DNA of 33,624 nt from Branchiostoma floridae (GCF_000003815.2 NC_049991.1:21980910-22014533); one strand, 5' to 3'. Shown: positions 1 to 11,419, counted from the stretch's first letter. A program made the numbers and translations. Notes: generated by a model from the sequence alone, not told the origin.

Positions 1-61
1 GGGCGGGTGGCGGCGGGTAGTGCTGATGTTTACGGGCGGGTGGCGGCGGGTAGTGCTGATG
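1..61. repeat. 33-bp GC-rich tandem duplication at window edge
   Basis: Two near-identical units beginning GGGCGGGTGGCGGCGGGTAG start at 1 and 34. The array may continue beyond the window. G-runs are frequent, but no defined quadruplex motif is claimed. Confidence 0.8.
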
Positions 62-955
62 CATGGGCAGCCATGCGCGACAGGGCCCGGGGGAAATATA
101 CCAGCCAATATTGCCGCTGTTGGGGCGTCCTGCTCATTGTATGAGAAGGGAGGAACGGGGGGGGGGGTATTTTGTATTGAAGGGGAAAAATCTGTGCTAA
201 CAGAAGACAGTTCTGGTTCCTGATCGTCTGTACCACCGGTAATTTAGTCTAATTGGAGATCGCATTAAACAAACAAACAATCAGACGGCTCCTCGCAAGT
301 CATCAAATCTAGATAGTTTATGCCGTGAAGTGGCGAGAAACAGACGTTTCAGGTGCAAAGAAAGCTGGGGAGGCAGGAAAGAAATGGACAAAAATTTTGC
401 CAACAGAAGTCAGTTCTGGTTTCTAATTGTGCGCAGTACCATCCTAATACCCCCTCACATTAGGTACGATTCGATCGGACGACGAGACTGCGAGATCTAA
501 ATTATGAGGAGGCATGACCCTGACGGGAAGGGGGAACTCTGCCATTTCTTCGTATAAGGACACTGGTCATCAGACCTAAATAGAGTTTTTGACGTAGCGT
601 AGCTGGAGTTATAGGAAATTGAATTCCAGCTGCAAAGACACAGCCCCGGTTGATAAACCTCCTGAATCCGACACTTAAAACTAGCATAACGACACGGCCT
701 CATTCCGACTGTAAGCTCCTCTCCGCCCTCTCCCATAGCTGCAGAATGGTGATGGCTTAGGGTTGGGGATTTGTTACAGTATATAGCTTCTTCTTACCCA
801 ACGTAAACTCGACCGTAGATCTAATAGCTGCAACTAAGAGCCACAATAACGATGTTGTAACGCAGTGGGCGGTTGGGGATCTGCGTTCAATTTTAGTCTC
901 TGAACGGTGGAGAAAAAGGCGTGCCTGACTACTGGCGCGGTTTGGCGCACGCCAC
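62..955. other. No gene seen; diverged internal duplication
   Basis: No convincing coding exon. A stretch near 197-245 (ACAGAAGACAGTTCTGGTT) recurs in diverged form near 400-450, so this is an old duplication of about 200 bp. The short open frames here have no recognisable domain. Confidence 0.5.
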
Positions 956-1249
956 GTGAATACTGACGTAAGCGACGCCACTTTCCTCACAACGCACAAA
1001 TTCTATAGGCGAATGAAAAAAAGAGCAACCATTGAATCAAACAAAGAACTAAAAAGTGGTCGCACGCTGAAGTTATCACAGAACTCTAAAATTAGGCCGG
1101 CCGTTGAATCGAACAAAGACCTTAAGAGTTGTTGCGCGCTGAAATTCTCACAATACAAAAACATCTGTTTCTCCTCAGACAAAACGCTGAAGACCTTGTT
1201 ACTGACTGAAAAAGAGCGCGCCACTCTCATCACGGCTTGTACGTACTAG
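956..1249 (+). CDS. Small repeat-containing open frame, unrecognised
   Basis: The open frame runs to a TAG at 1247-1249. The codon at 956 is GTG; the first ATG is at 1013, giving about 78 residues. The product is basic and holds two tandem units (ESNKELKS and ESNKDLKS, followed by xLKxSQ) plus a weaker third (SSDKTLKT). Over the 18 best-aligned codons the two units differ at five first, zero second and seven third codon positions, which is what selection on protein would leave. No family is recognised, and no splice sites, promoter or signal peptide can be assigned. It could also be a fragment of an old transposable-element protein, or chance. Confidence 0.3.
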   Translation: MNTDVSDATFLTTHKFYRRMKKRATIESNKELKSGRTLKLSQNSKIRPAVESNKDLKSCCALKFSQYKNICFSSDKTLKTLLLTEKERATLITACTY

Positions 1250-1392
1250 AGATTCTCCCAGCTCTGTCTTTTTCAGGCGATCAAAGGCGGGTCCGTTCAC
1301 AAATGAGGCTATTCGCAGTCATTAGCCATCGTTCGTGCAGAGTCTATCAAGCAGAAGTATTCCGTACTTATTAGAATGCCAGGGGGTTAACC

Positions 1393-1500
1393 ATTGAATG
1401 AATGAATGAATGAATAATTGAATGAATGAATGAATGAATGAATGAATGAATGAATGAATGAATGAATGAATGAATGAATGAATGAATGAATGAATGAATG
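1393..1500. repeat. (TGAA)n microsatellite
   Basis: About 27 tandem TGAA/AATG tetramers with one interruption (AATAATTG) near 1410. On the minus strand it gives a spurious FIHS repeat peptide. Confidence 0.97.
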
Positions 1501-2130
1501 GTGCATTAGCGACAAAACATGTACGCATATACATATCATTGCGGCCATGAAAGGCTGAATTGGGGTATGAGACATAAACATTTGTTAACATATTTCATAA
1601 CAATTCGTTGCAACAATAAAAATTCATTACAACTCGTTCAGCATTGCTACAATAAAAGGTAATAATGTAATATTTCTGAATCTGGAAGATCTGCATCTGA
1701 ACGGCGTGTAGTGGTTTTGTGTTCTTAGATCCCTCCAATTAACACTTAAAGTCGTGATTTAAGTGTAAAAATAATCTGGAGACATGCGGAGAAGTGACGC
1801 GAGTGATTTTAATCTTTTAAAGATATACTACGTAATTTATCTGAGTGACCACCAGAGTTAGATCCTCCTGGCTGTAAATATTACGTAGTATAGCTTTAAT
1901 AAGTGTTTCTATTTTAGCACGCATCTCAAACGGGTAAACCAAGTAATGACGAGTGGGGACATCCGCAAGGGTACCTGCAGCTGACTTAATAAATAAACAA
2001 GAAAGTTACGACTGAAGTGGTCACCTTTTACGTCACACAACGTTGAGTTACTAATCTAAAACCAAACAGAAAGTAACGGAACGCTCTGCTCATCACCCAG
2101 CTTGGTTACGCCTCGTCCCGCACGAGGTAT
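1501..2130. repeat. Intergenic; short foldback at 1817-1898
   Basis: No gene seen. Inside lies an inverted repeat: TATACTACGTAAT (1824-1836) against ATTACGTAGTATA (1880-1892), extended imperfectly by AAAG/CTTT on the outside. Total about 80 bp, a small MITE or simple hairpin. Confidence 0.6.
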
Positions 2131-2420
2131 GATATGACGTCATGTGACCGTGACCATGGCAATCTCCCCCCACTTCCCGGAAATTAAACCGGGACTGTGT
2201 CCGGCTGATTGAAAACAGGTCAGTCCAAGGCAAACATGATCCCAGCTTTCTGTGTGCGCTCATGCAGCATACTACTCCTGGTGTAATGAAAATTTTTGTG
2301 TGTAGGGTGGACCTGTGACGTCATGTGACTGTGGCCTTGTAGATCTTCCCTTTCTCCAGGAAATTAAACCCGGGCTGTGCTCGACTGATTGGAAACGGGT
2401 CGTTTGTCTCACGGCGATCA
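2131..2420. repeat. Duplicated block carrying a CRE-like composite motif
   Basis: Two copies about 181 bp apart. Each begins with TGACGTCATGTGAC (2135-2148, 2316-2329) and continues with GGAAATTAAACC and a CTGATTG-AAAC segment. The motif holds a full cAMP-response element (TGACGTCA) overlapping CATGTGAC. A more diverged relative lies at 7183-7290. No transcript is evident nearby, so this may be a repeat rather than a promoter. Confidence 0.55.
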
Positions 2421-3477
2421 AGTCCTCACACCATAGTGTGGGGAGGTTTGGTTTGATACAGATCTCCATTGACTGATATGTCACTATTCTTCTTGGAGTG
2501 GAGTCCGGGTGATTTGTAGAGAATCACCAACTTTAGAAGGATTTTGCACCATGGCACACCACATCGTCGCAAGTGTGGTGGGTTATTAAACGTGCGTTTG
2601 GTGTGGCTCTCCCCAAACACGGGACCTCCATTTAATGTCTTATCCGAGGGATGGCGGCTTTTATCTGCATTAGAGACAGTCCTGTGCCTGTTGCGCTCGA
2701 TAAACACTCCATGCTTAATGTATAGACTATTGCGTTCCCATTTTGCAAACATCCAAAATAGCTTTATATATATATAGCCTCGTATCATTGCTTGTGTCAA
2801 AGACACAAACAACATGCTTGTTAGGCTAATAAGTATACGAGTATCTAAAGTAATAAAGTACTTAATTCCCTAGGCTGTTTTGTATTGTTCGTATAACAAA
2901 CTTCGTAAACCAAAACCATATTGTGGGGAGGGGGGCTGCTATCTGCATTAGAAACAGCCCTGTACTAGTTGCGCGCCGTGTGCGTATCTACAGGTAACAT
3001 GTTGGTTGGGGTGATCCTGCACAAATATTATATCATTGAGCACAGAGAGAACAAAACCTTTCTTTTCTTCTGATACTGAACACATCAAAGACATAAAAGC
3101 CTTGCACTTTTTTTCCTTGGTGCTTTCTTCACCTCAATAAAACGACCATAAACAGAAGCACAGCTCGGGAGTTGTGGATACTAGTACTGTTAATATCCGA
3201 ACGTTCAAGAAACGTCCCAATGGCTCCCTTGGAAAGCAGTCTGCTAGACTAAAGGGACTACCCTAAAAGATCAATAAATAAATAAACGACTCCCGACAGT
3301 ATGTACAAGGATGGCGTTCATGTCGTTTGTTACTCCTGTTGCTCAAAGTGTAGCTGTTGTTGCTGGAGAATAGATCCTCAGGAGATTCACATCGCAACAT
3401 CTGACAGGCAGACAGATCAAATCAACCGGCGCCTCGACATCAAAGCTGCTGGTCCCGCCTTCAAGCTGCTGGAGTGA
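2421..3477. other. No gene seen
   Basis: The minus-strand open frame at 2426-2815 has no recognisable domain and overlaps duplicated sequence: a block containing TATCTGCATTAGA recurs near 2660 and 2940. There is an AT run at 2765-2777. Confidence 0.5.
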
Positions 3478-4245
3478 TGGTACCACATGGATGTAGTTAG
3501 CCATAAGGGCACTGCAATGTAGGATGTGAGTAAACAACCATTGGCGGATGTGTTGAAGGTTCTTTATGTCCCTAGGCCTTTAACTACAAAGCAGCCAATT
3601 TTTATCCTGCGTTCTCATTGTGATGAGTGGTAAGGGCGAAAACAGCTGGCAGTGTTGAACTGATGCTGGAGCACAAAGTGTGGCACGAACTCGTTTGAAG
3701 AGATTACAAAACATCACCACAGACTGGTGATAACATGGATGTAGTTTGCTATATATAAGGGCACTGCAATGAAGGATACGAGTAAACAACCATTGGCGGA
3801 TGTGTTGAAAGTTCTTTATGTCCCTGGGCATTTAACTACAAAGCAGCCAATTTCTATCTTCCGTCCTCATTGTGATGAGTTTTGAAAGGGCGGAAACAGC
3901 TGGTGGTGCTGAACTGATGCTGGGGCACAAAGTGTGGCACAAACGCGTTTGAAGAGATTACAAAAACATCACCACAGACCGGTGATAACATGGATAGTAG
4001 CTACATATAAGGGCACTGCAATGAAGGATGTGAGTAAACAACCATTGGCGGATGTGATGAAGGTTCTTTGCGTCCCTAGGCGAAAATCATCCACTACAGA
4101 GTAACTACAAAGCATCCAATTTGTATCCTCCGTCCGCATTTTGAGCCGAAAGGGCGCGAACAGCTGGCGGCATCTCTCCTTGGTGCTGAACTGATGCCGT
4201 GGTACAAAGCATGGCACGAGCTCGTTTGAAGAGATTGCAGAACAC
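3478..4245. repeat. About 250-bp tandem repeat, three copies
   Basis: Units recognisable by AAGGGCACTGCAATG and GTAAACAACCATTGGCGG start near 3479, 3726 and 3981 (spacings about 247-255). Each also carries a CAGCCAATTT and a GAAGAGATTAC block. No coding potential is seen. Confidence 0.85.
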
Positions 4246-4249
4246 AGAC

Positions 4250-4470
4250 TGGTGCAATGGCCGAGTGGGTAGAATGTTCTCCTTCCATTCGTGAGTTCGA
4301 TCCCCGGCTGAGTCATATCAAAGACTATAAAAATGGTCCATGCTGCTTTCTCTGCTTAGCACTCAGCATTTGGGAAAGAGTACGGGAGTTAAACACACAT
4401 CACTACCAGCGGACCAGCCCCCTGCTGTGGTGGCTTGCACACATGTGTGGCCCAAGGGATTCAGAAATGG
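4250..4470 (+). mobile_element. tRNA-derived SINE, copy 1
   Basis: It begins with a Pol III A-box-like TGGCCGAGTGG (4258-4268) and a B-box-like GAGTTCGATCC (4293-4303). A body beginning CATGCTGCTTTCTCTGC follows and is shared with a second copy on the minus strand at 26600-26825. The shared body and the internal Pol III promoter support a tRNA-derived SINE. The tail differs between copies; here a duplicated TTCAGAAATGGAGA follows. Confidence 0.75.
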
Positions 4471-4929
4471 AGATTCAGAAATGGAGATTCTCTCATCAGC
4501 CATGTTGAGAATACAGGCACCAAAAGGAACGTGCATTAGCAATGCACATGTACATATCACTATATGTAGAAGTGACAGCTGTTGCACGAATCCATATCGC
4601 CAGAAGTCTGGAAAGATTAAACGGAAACGATGATAACCTGGCTGACGACAATCATGAGTCACGGCTGAGCCAGGTGGTGCTTAGAGTAAGATATTTGGAT
4701 AAATGTTTTTGTCTGAAGTACTGAACTGACAGTAGGTGAGGGCTTACATGTTGCCCGGGCTCCTCTAGAGAGGGTTTAACATGCCAACTACCGACAGAGG
4801 AAAACTAAGTCACCCTAACGCGTTCATAGCTCGTGGTAACAAACTGAAGTAGATGGATAACTGGGTCCTATCGGAGGTACAGAACTGACGGCTGGCGCTG
4901 TATAACAAATAGGCAGAACTGTTGGAGAC

Positions 4930-5960
4930 AGAGTTTAAAGACAGGCTGAGGAGGAAGCTGTCATAGTTTATCCGCGCGGTTCGTGAAGAGGAGGAGGCTT
5001 TGATAAAAAGCCTGTCCGCAGCGCTGTGGTGACGGGTGATGTGAGGTTACACAAATATTCCCAAAACACGATCACAGTCTGATGTGGAATAACTCACGTG
5101 TCTCGGGTCAGCTTTGTGTTGTGCGCAGGTACCTTAGAAGAAGGCACTGACAAAGGGTTATATTCTCGGTACGGAACTGATAGGTGTTATAAGACATGGG
5201 ACGAATCTAACTGGTGGTTGATGTGAGGTTACATAAACATCCCCAAACACGATCCTAGTCTGACGGTGAATTCCTCATGTGTCTAGTGCAGGTACTTGTA
5301 AAGGGCTCTGTTCACTTTGCTGAAAGGAATACATGAGGGTTGAATTGTTCAGGAAAGACTTAAGTTAAGTTTGTTTTAAAATTTGTTTATCCATAAAAGC
5401 TCAAATCGGCCTGTAGGCCACTTTTCATTGAGGGCATGAGGAAGAGGCAATGGTCAAACAACGTATATAACAGAAATACAGTTTACATAATTAAGAAACC
5501 TGCTAACAAATTTTCCATGTGTCTCGACTCAAATCTTTGTTGTATGTACGGGATGTACCGTAAGAAGAGGCTGTGATGAAAAGTCTGTCCGCCGCGCTGT
5601 GGTGATGGGTGATGCGAGGTTACACAAGCATCCCAAAAAACACAATCACAGTCTGACGGGGAACAACTCATGTGTCTCGGGTCAGATTTGTGTTGTGCGC
5701 AGGTGCCTTAGAAGAAGGCACTGATAAAGGGTTCTGTTCTCGGCACGGAACTGATAGGTGTTATAAGACATGGGACGAATATGTGGTGGTTGATGTGAGG
5801 GTACACAAACATTGCCCAATCACGATCACAGTCTGAGGGGGAATAACTCATGTGTCTCGGGTCAGCTTTGTGTTGTGCACAGGTAACGCAGGAGGAGGCA
5901 CTGACAAAGGTGCCTGTCTTCGGTGCTGAACGGAGCTCTTTTCTGGAAAGAAGGAAGAAA
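4930..5960. repeat. Diverged ~175-180-bp tandem repeats
   Basis: Blocks containing GTGTCTCGGGTCAG, GTTGTGCGCAGGT and AGAAGAAGGCACTGA recur near 5095-5160, 5670-5730 and 5850-5910. GTGAGGTTACA-type blocks lie near 5041, 5224 and 5617. They are interrupted by a dispersed repeat near 5390-5530. No gene seen. Confidence 0.8.
5396..5530. repeat. Dispersed repeat family, copy 1
   Basis: The sequence starting AAATCGGCCTGTAGGCC with TTGAGG, CATGAGG, AGAGGCAATG and TATATAACAGA blocks recurs in the same order and strand at 13264-13450. Two copies 8 kb apart indicate an interspersed element of unassigned class. Confidence 0.65.
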
Positions 5961-6122
5961 TCTGATCACAAATTTGCTACGTGACTCGGCTTAGCTTTGC
6001 GCAAGTACCTTAGAAGGATAAAGGTTTTTGTCATAGGTACTGAACTGATGTTGATGTGTGGTCACACATGTTTTCAGCTCTTTGTAACATACTTCAATTC
6101 AAAAGCACGACCGTGGGGCTAC

Positions 6123-6222
6123 NNNNNNNNNNNNNNNNNNNNNNNNNNNNNNNNNNNNNNNNNNNNNNNNNNNNNNNNNNNNNNNNNNNNNNNNNNNNNN
6201 NNNNNNNNNNNNNNNNNNNNNN
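6123..6222. other. Assembly gap (100 N)
   Basis: A run of exactly 100 N, usually a placeholder for a gap of unknown size. Confidence 0.99.
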
Positions 6223-7182
6223 TCCTATTTCGGAACCGGTTTGAATCGCTGTTTTGAGGCCTAATGTCCTGGCGTTGTGTTTGGCGTAACAGGTAGAGAC
6301 TTCCCTGACTTTACACAGGTGTAAAAAAATGGGTACCTGACTTCGGTTGGGGAGGTCAAAGAAAAGGCTACCTTTACCTTCTGTCTGTAACGTGTATGTG
6401 GCACTGTTAATATTAGGAATTGAATGCTAACTAATCTCACATTGCCGGTAGGAGCCAAAGTCCTTTGGTAGCAGCGTTGAGCTGTCGGCTCTGTTTCAGG
6501 GACAGACAAATCTCAGCTTTAAACGATATCGACTTTCAGATCAACACAGATACTTTCTTCCATTACAGAAGTTAGGGGAATTATGTTGCATGGGGGATTG
6601 ATGAATAAGATGCGACAAAATCAATTTACACACTAAAAACAACATTGATCGATTACAATCGACGGTTACGATCATTTACCACTTTCCCTCCGTCTGTCTT
6701 TGTTAAGCACAAACTTTATTGAAAGTTTATTTTTTCAGTTCATGCCCATACTCGTGGGCTAATTGAAGGTATATAGTAGAAACAAGATAGGGGATATGCA
6801 TGTATAGCAATGAACTGTGATAAATATTATTATACAAAGAGATAACTGGAATACTACTGTTGGCTATATCTAGATAAGTTGGGTTTGACTTCTTTCTTTG
6901 TTATCAGAGGAAGACAAAGAGTCCCACTTTTTCCCCACAATTTGTGGGATTTGTGATTTTAAGAGGATAGTGGCTTTCTCTACGTCCGTAAATGTGGGGA
7001 AGCTTGGGAATATAATTGTGACTTCTTTAAACAATGTGGTTCTTTTTTGTGTGGTGTATTTCGGTGTATTCATTTGAAAACGTAAGTAATTAATATTGCT
7101 CAAGTCAAGGTACACATCTGTCACCGCAGTAACTCCTGCCAGCAGAGTCCCAAGGAATGAGTAATTTTCCGCGGGAAAGACA
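6223..7182. other. No gene seen
   Basis: AT-rich intergenic DNA. The minus-strand open frame at 6870-7223 (about 117 residues) has no motif I can name and looks like chance. Confidence 0.5.
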
Positions 7183-7301
7183 CTGACGTCATCTGACCAT
7201 GAACTCGACATGCATATGACCATGACCTTGCCGCGGAAACGAAGACGGATCAGGTTTCAGCTAATGAAAACCCCGCTACTGATCCCGCGGGGGACCCGCA
7301 A

Positions 7302-7357
7302 GTGCATCAGAGCTGACCTGTCAGGAGTGCTGAAATATCGGTGGTGGTTGTTGTTCC
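7302..7357 (+). repeat. Direct repeat, left copy
   Basis: GTGCATCAG, CTGACCTGTCAGG and a CGGTGG-TTGTT block here recur in the same order at 9811-9867. The pair brackets both the 56-bp array and the ~215-bp array. Confidence 0.7.
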
Positions 7358-7528
7358 TAAAAAAGTAGTTGGCGCTAAGGGTAGGTGAACTCCAAATATG
7401 GATAGTGCCTCACTTTTTCTTAAAGACGGTTGTAACGATGAAGAACCAGTTATCCAAAATATCAAAGTATCACTATTGTAAATCAAACACCTTCTTCATA
7501 AAATATCAATCAATCATGACAATCATCG

Positions 7529-8480
7529 AAGCTGGTGTGTTACGACGAAGGGCGGTTATACCGGCTATATATATACAGATACAGAAGCTGGTGTGTTACG
7601 CCGAAGGGTGGTTATACCGGCTATATATATACAGATACAGAAGCTGGTGTGTTACGCCGAAGGGTGGTTATACCGGCTATATATATACAGATACAGAAGC
7701 TGGTGTGTTACGCCGAAGGGCGGTTATACCGGCTATACAGATACAGATATAGAAGCTGGTGTGTTACGCCGAAGGGCGGTTATACCGGCTATATAGATAC
7801 AGATACAGAAGCTGGTGTGTTACGCCGAAGGGCGGTTATACCGGCTATATAGATACAGATACAGAAGCTGGTGTGTTACACCGAATGGCGGTTATACCGG
7901 CTATATAGATACAGATACAGAAGCTGGTGTGTTACACTGAAGGGCAGTTATACCGGCTATATAGATACAGATACAGAAGCTGGTGTGTTACACCGAATGG
8001 CGGTTATACCGGCTATATAGATACAGATACAGAAGCTGGTGTGTTACACCGAATGGCGGTTATACCGGCTATATAGATACAGATACAGAAGCTGGTGTGT
8101 TACACCGAATGGCGGTTATACCGGCTATATAGATACAGATACAGAAGCTGGTGTGTTACGCCGAAGGGCGGTTATACCGGCTATATAGATACAGATACAG
8201 AAGCTGGTGTGTTACACCGAATGGCGGTTATACCGGCTATATAGATACAGATACAGAAGCTGGTGTGTTACGCCGAAGGGCGGTTATACCGGCTATATAG
8301 ATACAGATACAGAAGCTGGTGTGTTACACCGAATGGCGGTTATACCGGCTATATAGATACAGATACAGAAGCTGGTGTGTTACGCCGAAGGGCAGTTATA
8401 CCGGCTATATAGATACAGATACAGAAGCTGGTGTGTAACACCGAATGGCGGTTATACCGGCTATATAGATACAGATACAG
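7529..8480 (+). repeat. 56-bp satellite array, 17 units
   Basis: The unit starts AGAAGCTGGTGTGTTAC and ends GATACAGATAC. Two main variants alternate: CGCCGAAGGGCGG (A) and CACCGAATGGCGG (B). Units 1-6 are A-like, 7-11 mostly B, and 12-17 run A-B-A-B-A-B, suggesting a 112-bp higher-order unit. The first units have CTATATATATACAG where later ones have CTATATAGATACAG. Because 56 is not a multiple of 3, the long open frames across it are artefacts. Both flanks carry AATCAATCAA/TGACAATCA sequence. Confidence 0.97.
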
Positions 8481-8522
8481 AATCAATCAATAATGACAAT
8501 CAATCAATCAATCAATCAATCA
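8481..8522. repeat. (ATCA)n microsatellite at the array edge
   Basis: AATCAATCAATA then a run of CAATCAAT tetramers directly abuts the 56-bp array. Confidence 0.9.
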
Positions 8523-8629
8523 AAACAATTCATTTGCATTTGACCGATGCAAGGGGGCTGAATTATTGCTAATTTACATTCCATATTGGTTTCTCGCAGG
8601 TTTGTTTTTAATTTCTGCTGTCTTTTGTT

Positions 8630-9465
8630 GACATTAGAGGTTTTTTCTTAAGATTTTTGTTCTTTACTGTTATTACAAGTTGTTTTTTCCTATCATTTTC
8701 TCTCTTTCTCGGCTGTTATGGGTCGTTTTTTTTCTCCATCCGAAGTGTTGACAGTATGTGCGAGATGCGCGCTGTGATGGAAATTCTGCTATATTTTTTA
8801 TGTTCGTTTTTCATGTCTGCCATCATTTGCAGACATTCGGGATTTTCCGAAGATTGTTTGTTGTCATTATTTGTCGTATTTTTCTCGTTCTTGCCTGTTA
8901 TGAGGCTTCTTTTGTCTCCAGCCGTAGTGATGACATTATGTAGGAGATGTGATACGCTGTGATGGAAATTCTGTCGTCCTCAGAACATCCCGCCGTTTAT
9001 TACGGGACGGACCCGCGGCGCTTTCATCGGGAAATTAAAGTTTTTTTCTGAAGATAGTTGTTCTTTGCTGTTATTGTTTGTCTTTTTTTTCCTATAATTT
9101 TTCTCGTTCTTGGCCGTTCTGAGGCGCTTATTCTCCATCCGAAGAGATGACAGCATGCCCTATGATGGAAATTCTGTCGTCCTCAGAACATCCCGCCGTT
9201 TATTACGGGACGGACCCGCGGCGCTTTCATCGGAAAATTAAAGGTTTTCTGAAGATTGTTGTTCTTTGCTGTTATTATTTGTCTTTTTAAAAATTTTTCC
9301 TATAATTTTTCTCGTTCTTGGCTGTTCTGAGGGGCTTATTCTCCAGCCGAAGTGGTGACAGTATGTACGATATACGCTATGATGGAAATTCTGTCGTCCT
9401 CAGAACATCCCGCCGTTCATTCCCTCCCGGACCCGCGGCGCTTTCATCGGGAAATTAAAGGTTAC
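8630..9465 (+). repeat. About 215-bp tandem repeat, 3-4 diverged copies
   Basis: Each unit has a T-rich part (TTGTTCTTTGCTGTTATT), then TTTCTCGTTCTTG, a GAAG-TGACAGTATG block, ATGGAAATTCTG, and a GC-rich part (GGACCCGCGGCGCTTTCATC) ending GAAATTAAAG. Clear copies span about 9022-9240 and 9236-9465. Older copies lie from 8630. Confidence 0.85.
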
Positions 9466-10320
9466 TCCACCGAGTCCGCCGTTTGTCATTTTCCGATCGA
9501 TCCGATGGAAATTCTCATTCACATCATCATTCAATGTGGGCGCGTTTTAACCCGAGCCATCAATCATAGGGACCTATATCTGTTTATAATCCACTGCAAC
9601 GCCGCTAGCATTCCGATGGATTCTTCGACCTAGATTATGCGCAAGGAAGCCTGAACGATTTCCTCATTTGTATATGTGATGTGAAATATAGAAATGCTAT
9701 CTTGGGCAGAGCTAGCCCTTGATAATAGCTTCCGGCTAGTCGGGTAGTCCTGACTGTATTTCTCATGATTATACAGCCGAATTAATCAAATCAAAAATCA
9801 AATCTTGGATGTGCATCAGGTCTGACCTGTCAGGGGTACTGACATTTCGGTGGTTGTTGATGTTCCAGGATTTTTGCGAGTAACTGGTTAATAATAAGTC
9901 TCAGGACATATGATTTTTGAGCAAGGGGTGAATAGCTTCTTTTCTGATATCACCATTACGAAAGCTCTTGTGAATGGGTCTCGAAGAAATATTTCCTAAT
10001 TTATATGTTAAATATAGAAATACCATCTTAATATAAAGCTAGCTTTTATTAGTTCTCAAGTCATATCAAAGCCTTAATGTAGTCTTGAAGGATTTTATCA
10101 ACCAGTAAAGCCTCCTTTCAATAAGACAGAGTAGGTGGTGGTGTCAAAGATACGAACTAAACATTATACCTGCATTACAGTCATGAATAACAAGTAATGT
10201 ATAAATGTATAAATACGTAAATAGATAATTCATTTTAAGGAGAAACAAGTATGCATGCTGTATTTACACCCCCTGTTTAGCCGTAAGGGGAAGAGATGTC
10301 CGCATTTTTGCCAGTGGCGC
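9466..10320. other. No gene seen; right copy of the direct repeat
   Basis: Contains the 9811-9867 partner of the 7302-7357 repeat. Otherwise AT-rich sequence without exons. Confidence 0.5.
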
Positions 10321-10336
10321 ATGGCATGATTGGTTG

Positions 10337-10445
10337 TGCTGATGACGTCACCACCGATCGGTCCGATCTTTTGTCTTCCCTTTTTGTATTCGGTTCGTTT
10401 AGAGGTGACCTTGGACGGGTACAGAGGACATACAAAATGGCGGAC
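10337..10445 (+). promoter_or_regulatory. Candidate orphan promoter (CRE plus YY1-like start)
   Basis: A full CRE (TGACGTCA, 10342-10349) lies about 90 bases upstream of AAAATGGCGGACCTGG (10434-10449), the kind of YY1-like ATGGCGG context found at housekeeping first exons. A short frame (MADLEFA) runs into a GT-repeat that begins with GTGTGT. No downstream exon is recognised. Confidence 0.25.
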
Positions 10446-10449
10446 CTGG

Positions 10450-11419
10450 AATTTGCGTGTGTGTGTGTGTGTGTGCGTGGTGGGGATTTATCGGTTTATT
10501 GATATAACACACGCTAAATATGTCACGTGATAAGAGAACACATAAAGAGCCCCACAGCTGTTATTACCGATCGTTTACGACGTTTTACGACACGGTCAGG
10601 GTCACACCTGATTTACGGTTGACCATTTGCGGCAGTGAATGGCCTGAGCCCCGCAATCTGGACCCACCATTGGCAGGATTGAATAGACCTTCGGCCCACA
10701 TAGCGAACAACAAAAGAACCCCATATTATGAAAATCCACCTACAACGCCCATCTGCCTATTGCCTTCTTTATTGGTGTCCACTCGGCGTTTGACAGCGGG
10801 TTTATTACGCCTGTCCAGCGGAGATATGTTCTGGTTATTGCCGAGCTGGAATATGATATCACAGAGGTGGAATATGATATCACAGAGGTGGAATATGATA
10901 TCACCTGTCAGGATGATTTTCTCCTCCGCTGATCATGCAGGGACGTGGTGTAGGTTTTCTGAAAACCGTTCCGTCATTTTCTCATATATGATTCCATTGG
11001 TTTCAGAAAAAAACACCGTGACACAAACTAACGACCATGTAATACTTCAGCTTGAATTGACACGCAATGGATTAGAACAAATGACATAAAAGTCCGTTAA
11101 AATGCACGCATGTACTCATGCATAAACGTATTGTCGAAATGGTTTGGAATGGAATAATTCCTAAGAATTTGAAGACATGAAAATCAAAGGTAATGAAATG
11201 TGATGGCGCGTTTTTAGGAGAAATGCCGTCTACAATACCGCCTGTAGTTTGCTTTAAAGCCTGTTCACGCAAATCGCACGATCGAAAACTCGATTATTCA
11301 GATTGTCACGTTTGTATCATGCAACATTCAGCTGTCCCGGTACGCTAAAGGCTGCGTATACCTCAGACTCGGGGGTCGGCTCTGTCACGGCCAATTTGAT
11401 CAAAACCTTACGACGACGT
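10450..11419. other. No recognised gene; 21-bp triple repeat
   Basis: A GT dinucleotide run lies at 10458-10477. A 189-codon open frame at 10520-11089 (no ATG before 10520 can be preferred) contains three copies of a 21-bp unit giving WNMISQR at about 10848-10905. Nothing else in it resembles a known protein, and its composition does not differ from the flanks. I do not call it a gene. Confidence 0.4.

Noticed and set aside
4257-4320. Functional tRNA gene
   Set aside because: The boxes are tRNA-like, but the arms do not fold properly and the body is shared with a second dispersed copy, so it is a SINE head.
7369-7852. Open frames with LYRLYIYRYRSW-type repeats as a repeat protein
   Set aside because: The unit length is not a multiple of three, so frames rotate and end; the three overlapping frames are artefacts of the satellite.
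7529-8480. CRISPR-like array
   Set aside because: Units are 56 bp with no unique spacers; it is a simple tandem satellite in eukaryotic DNA.
10520-11089. 189-codon open frame as a gene
   Set aside because: No recognisable domain, no promoter or splice support, and the WNMISQR repeats are just a 21-bp triplication.
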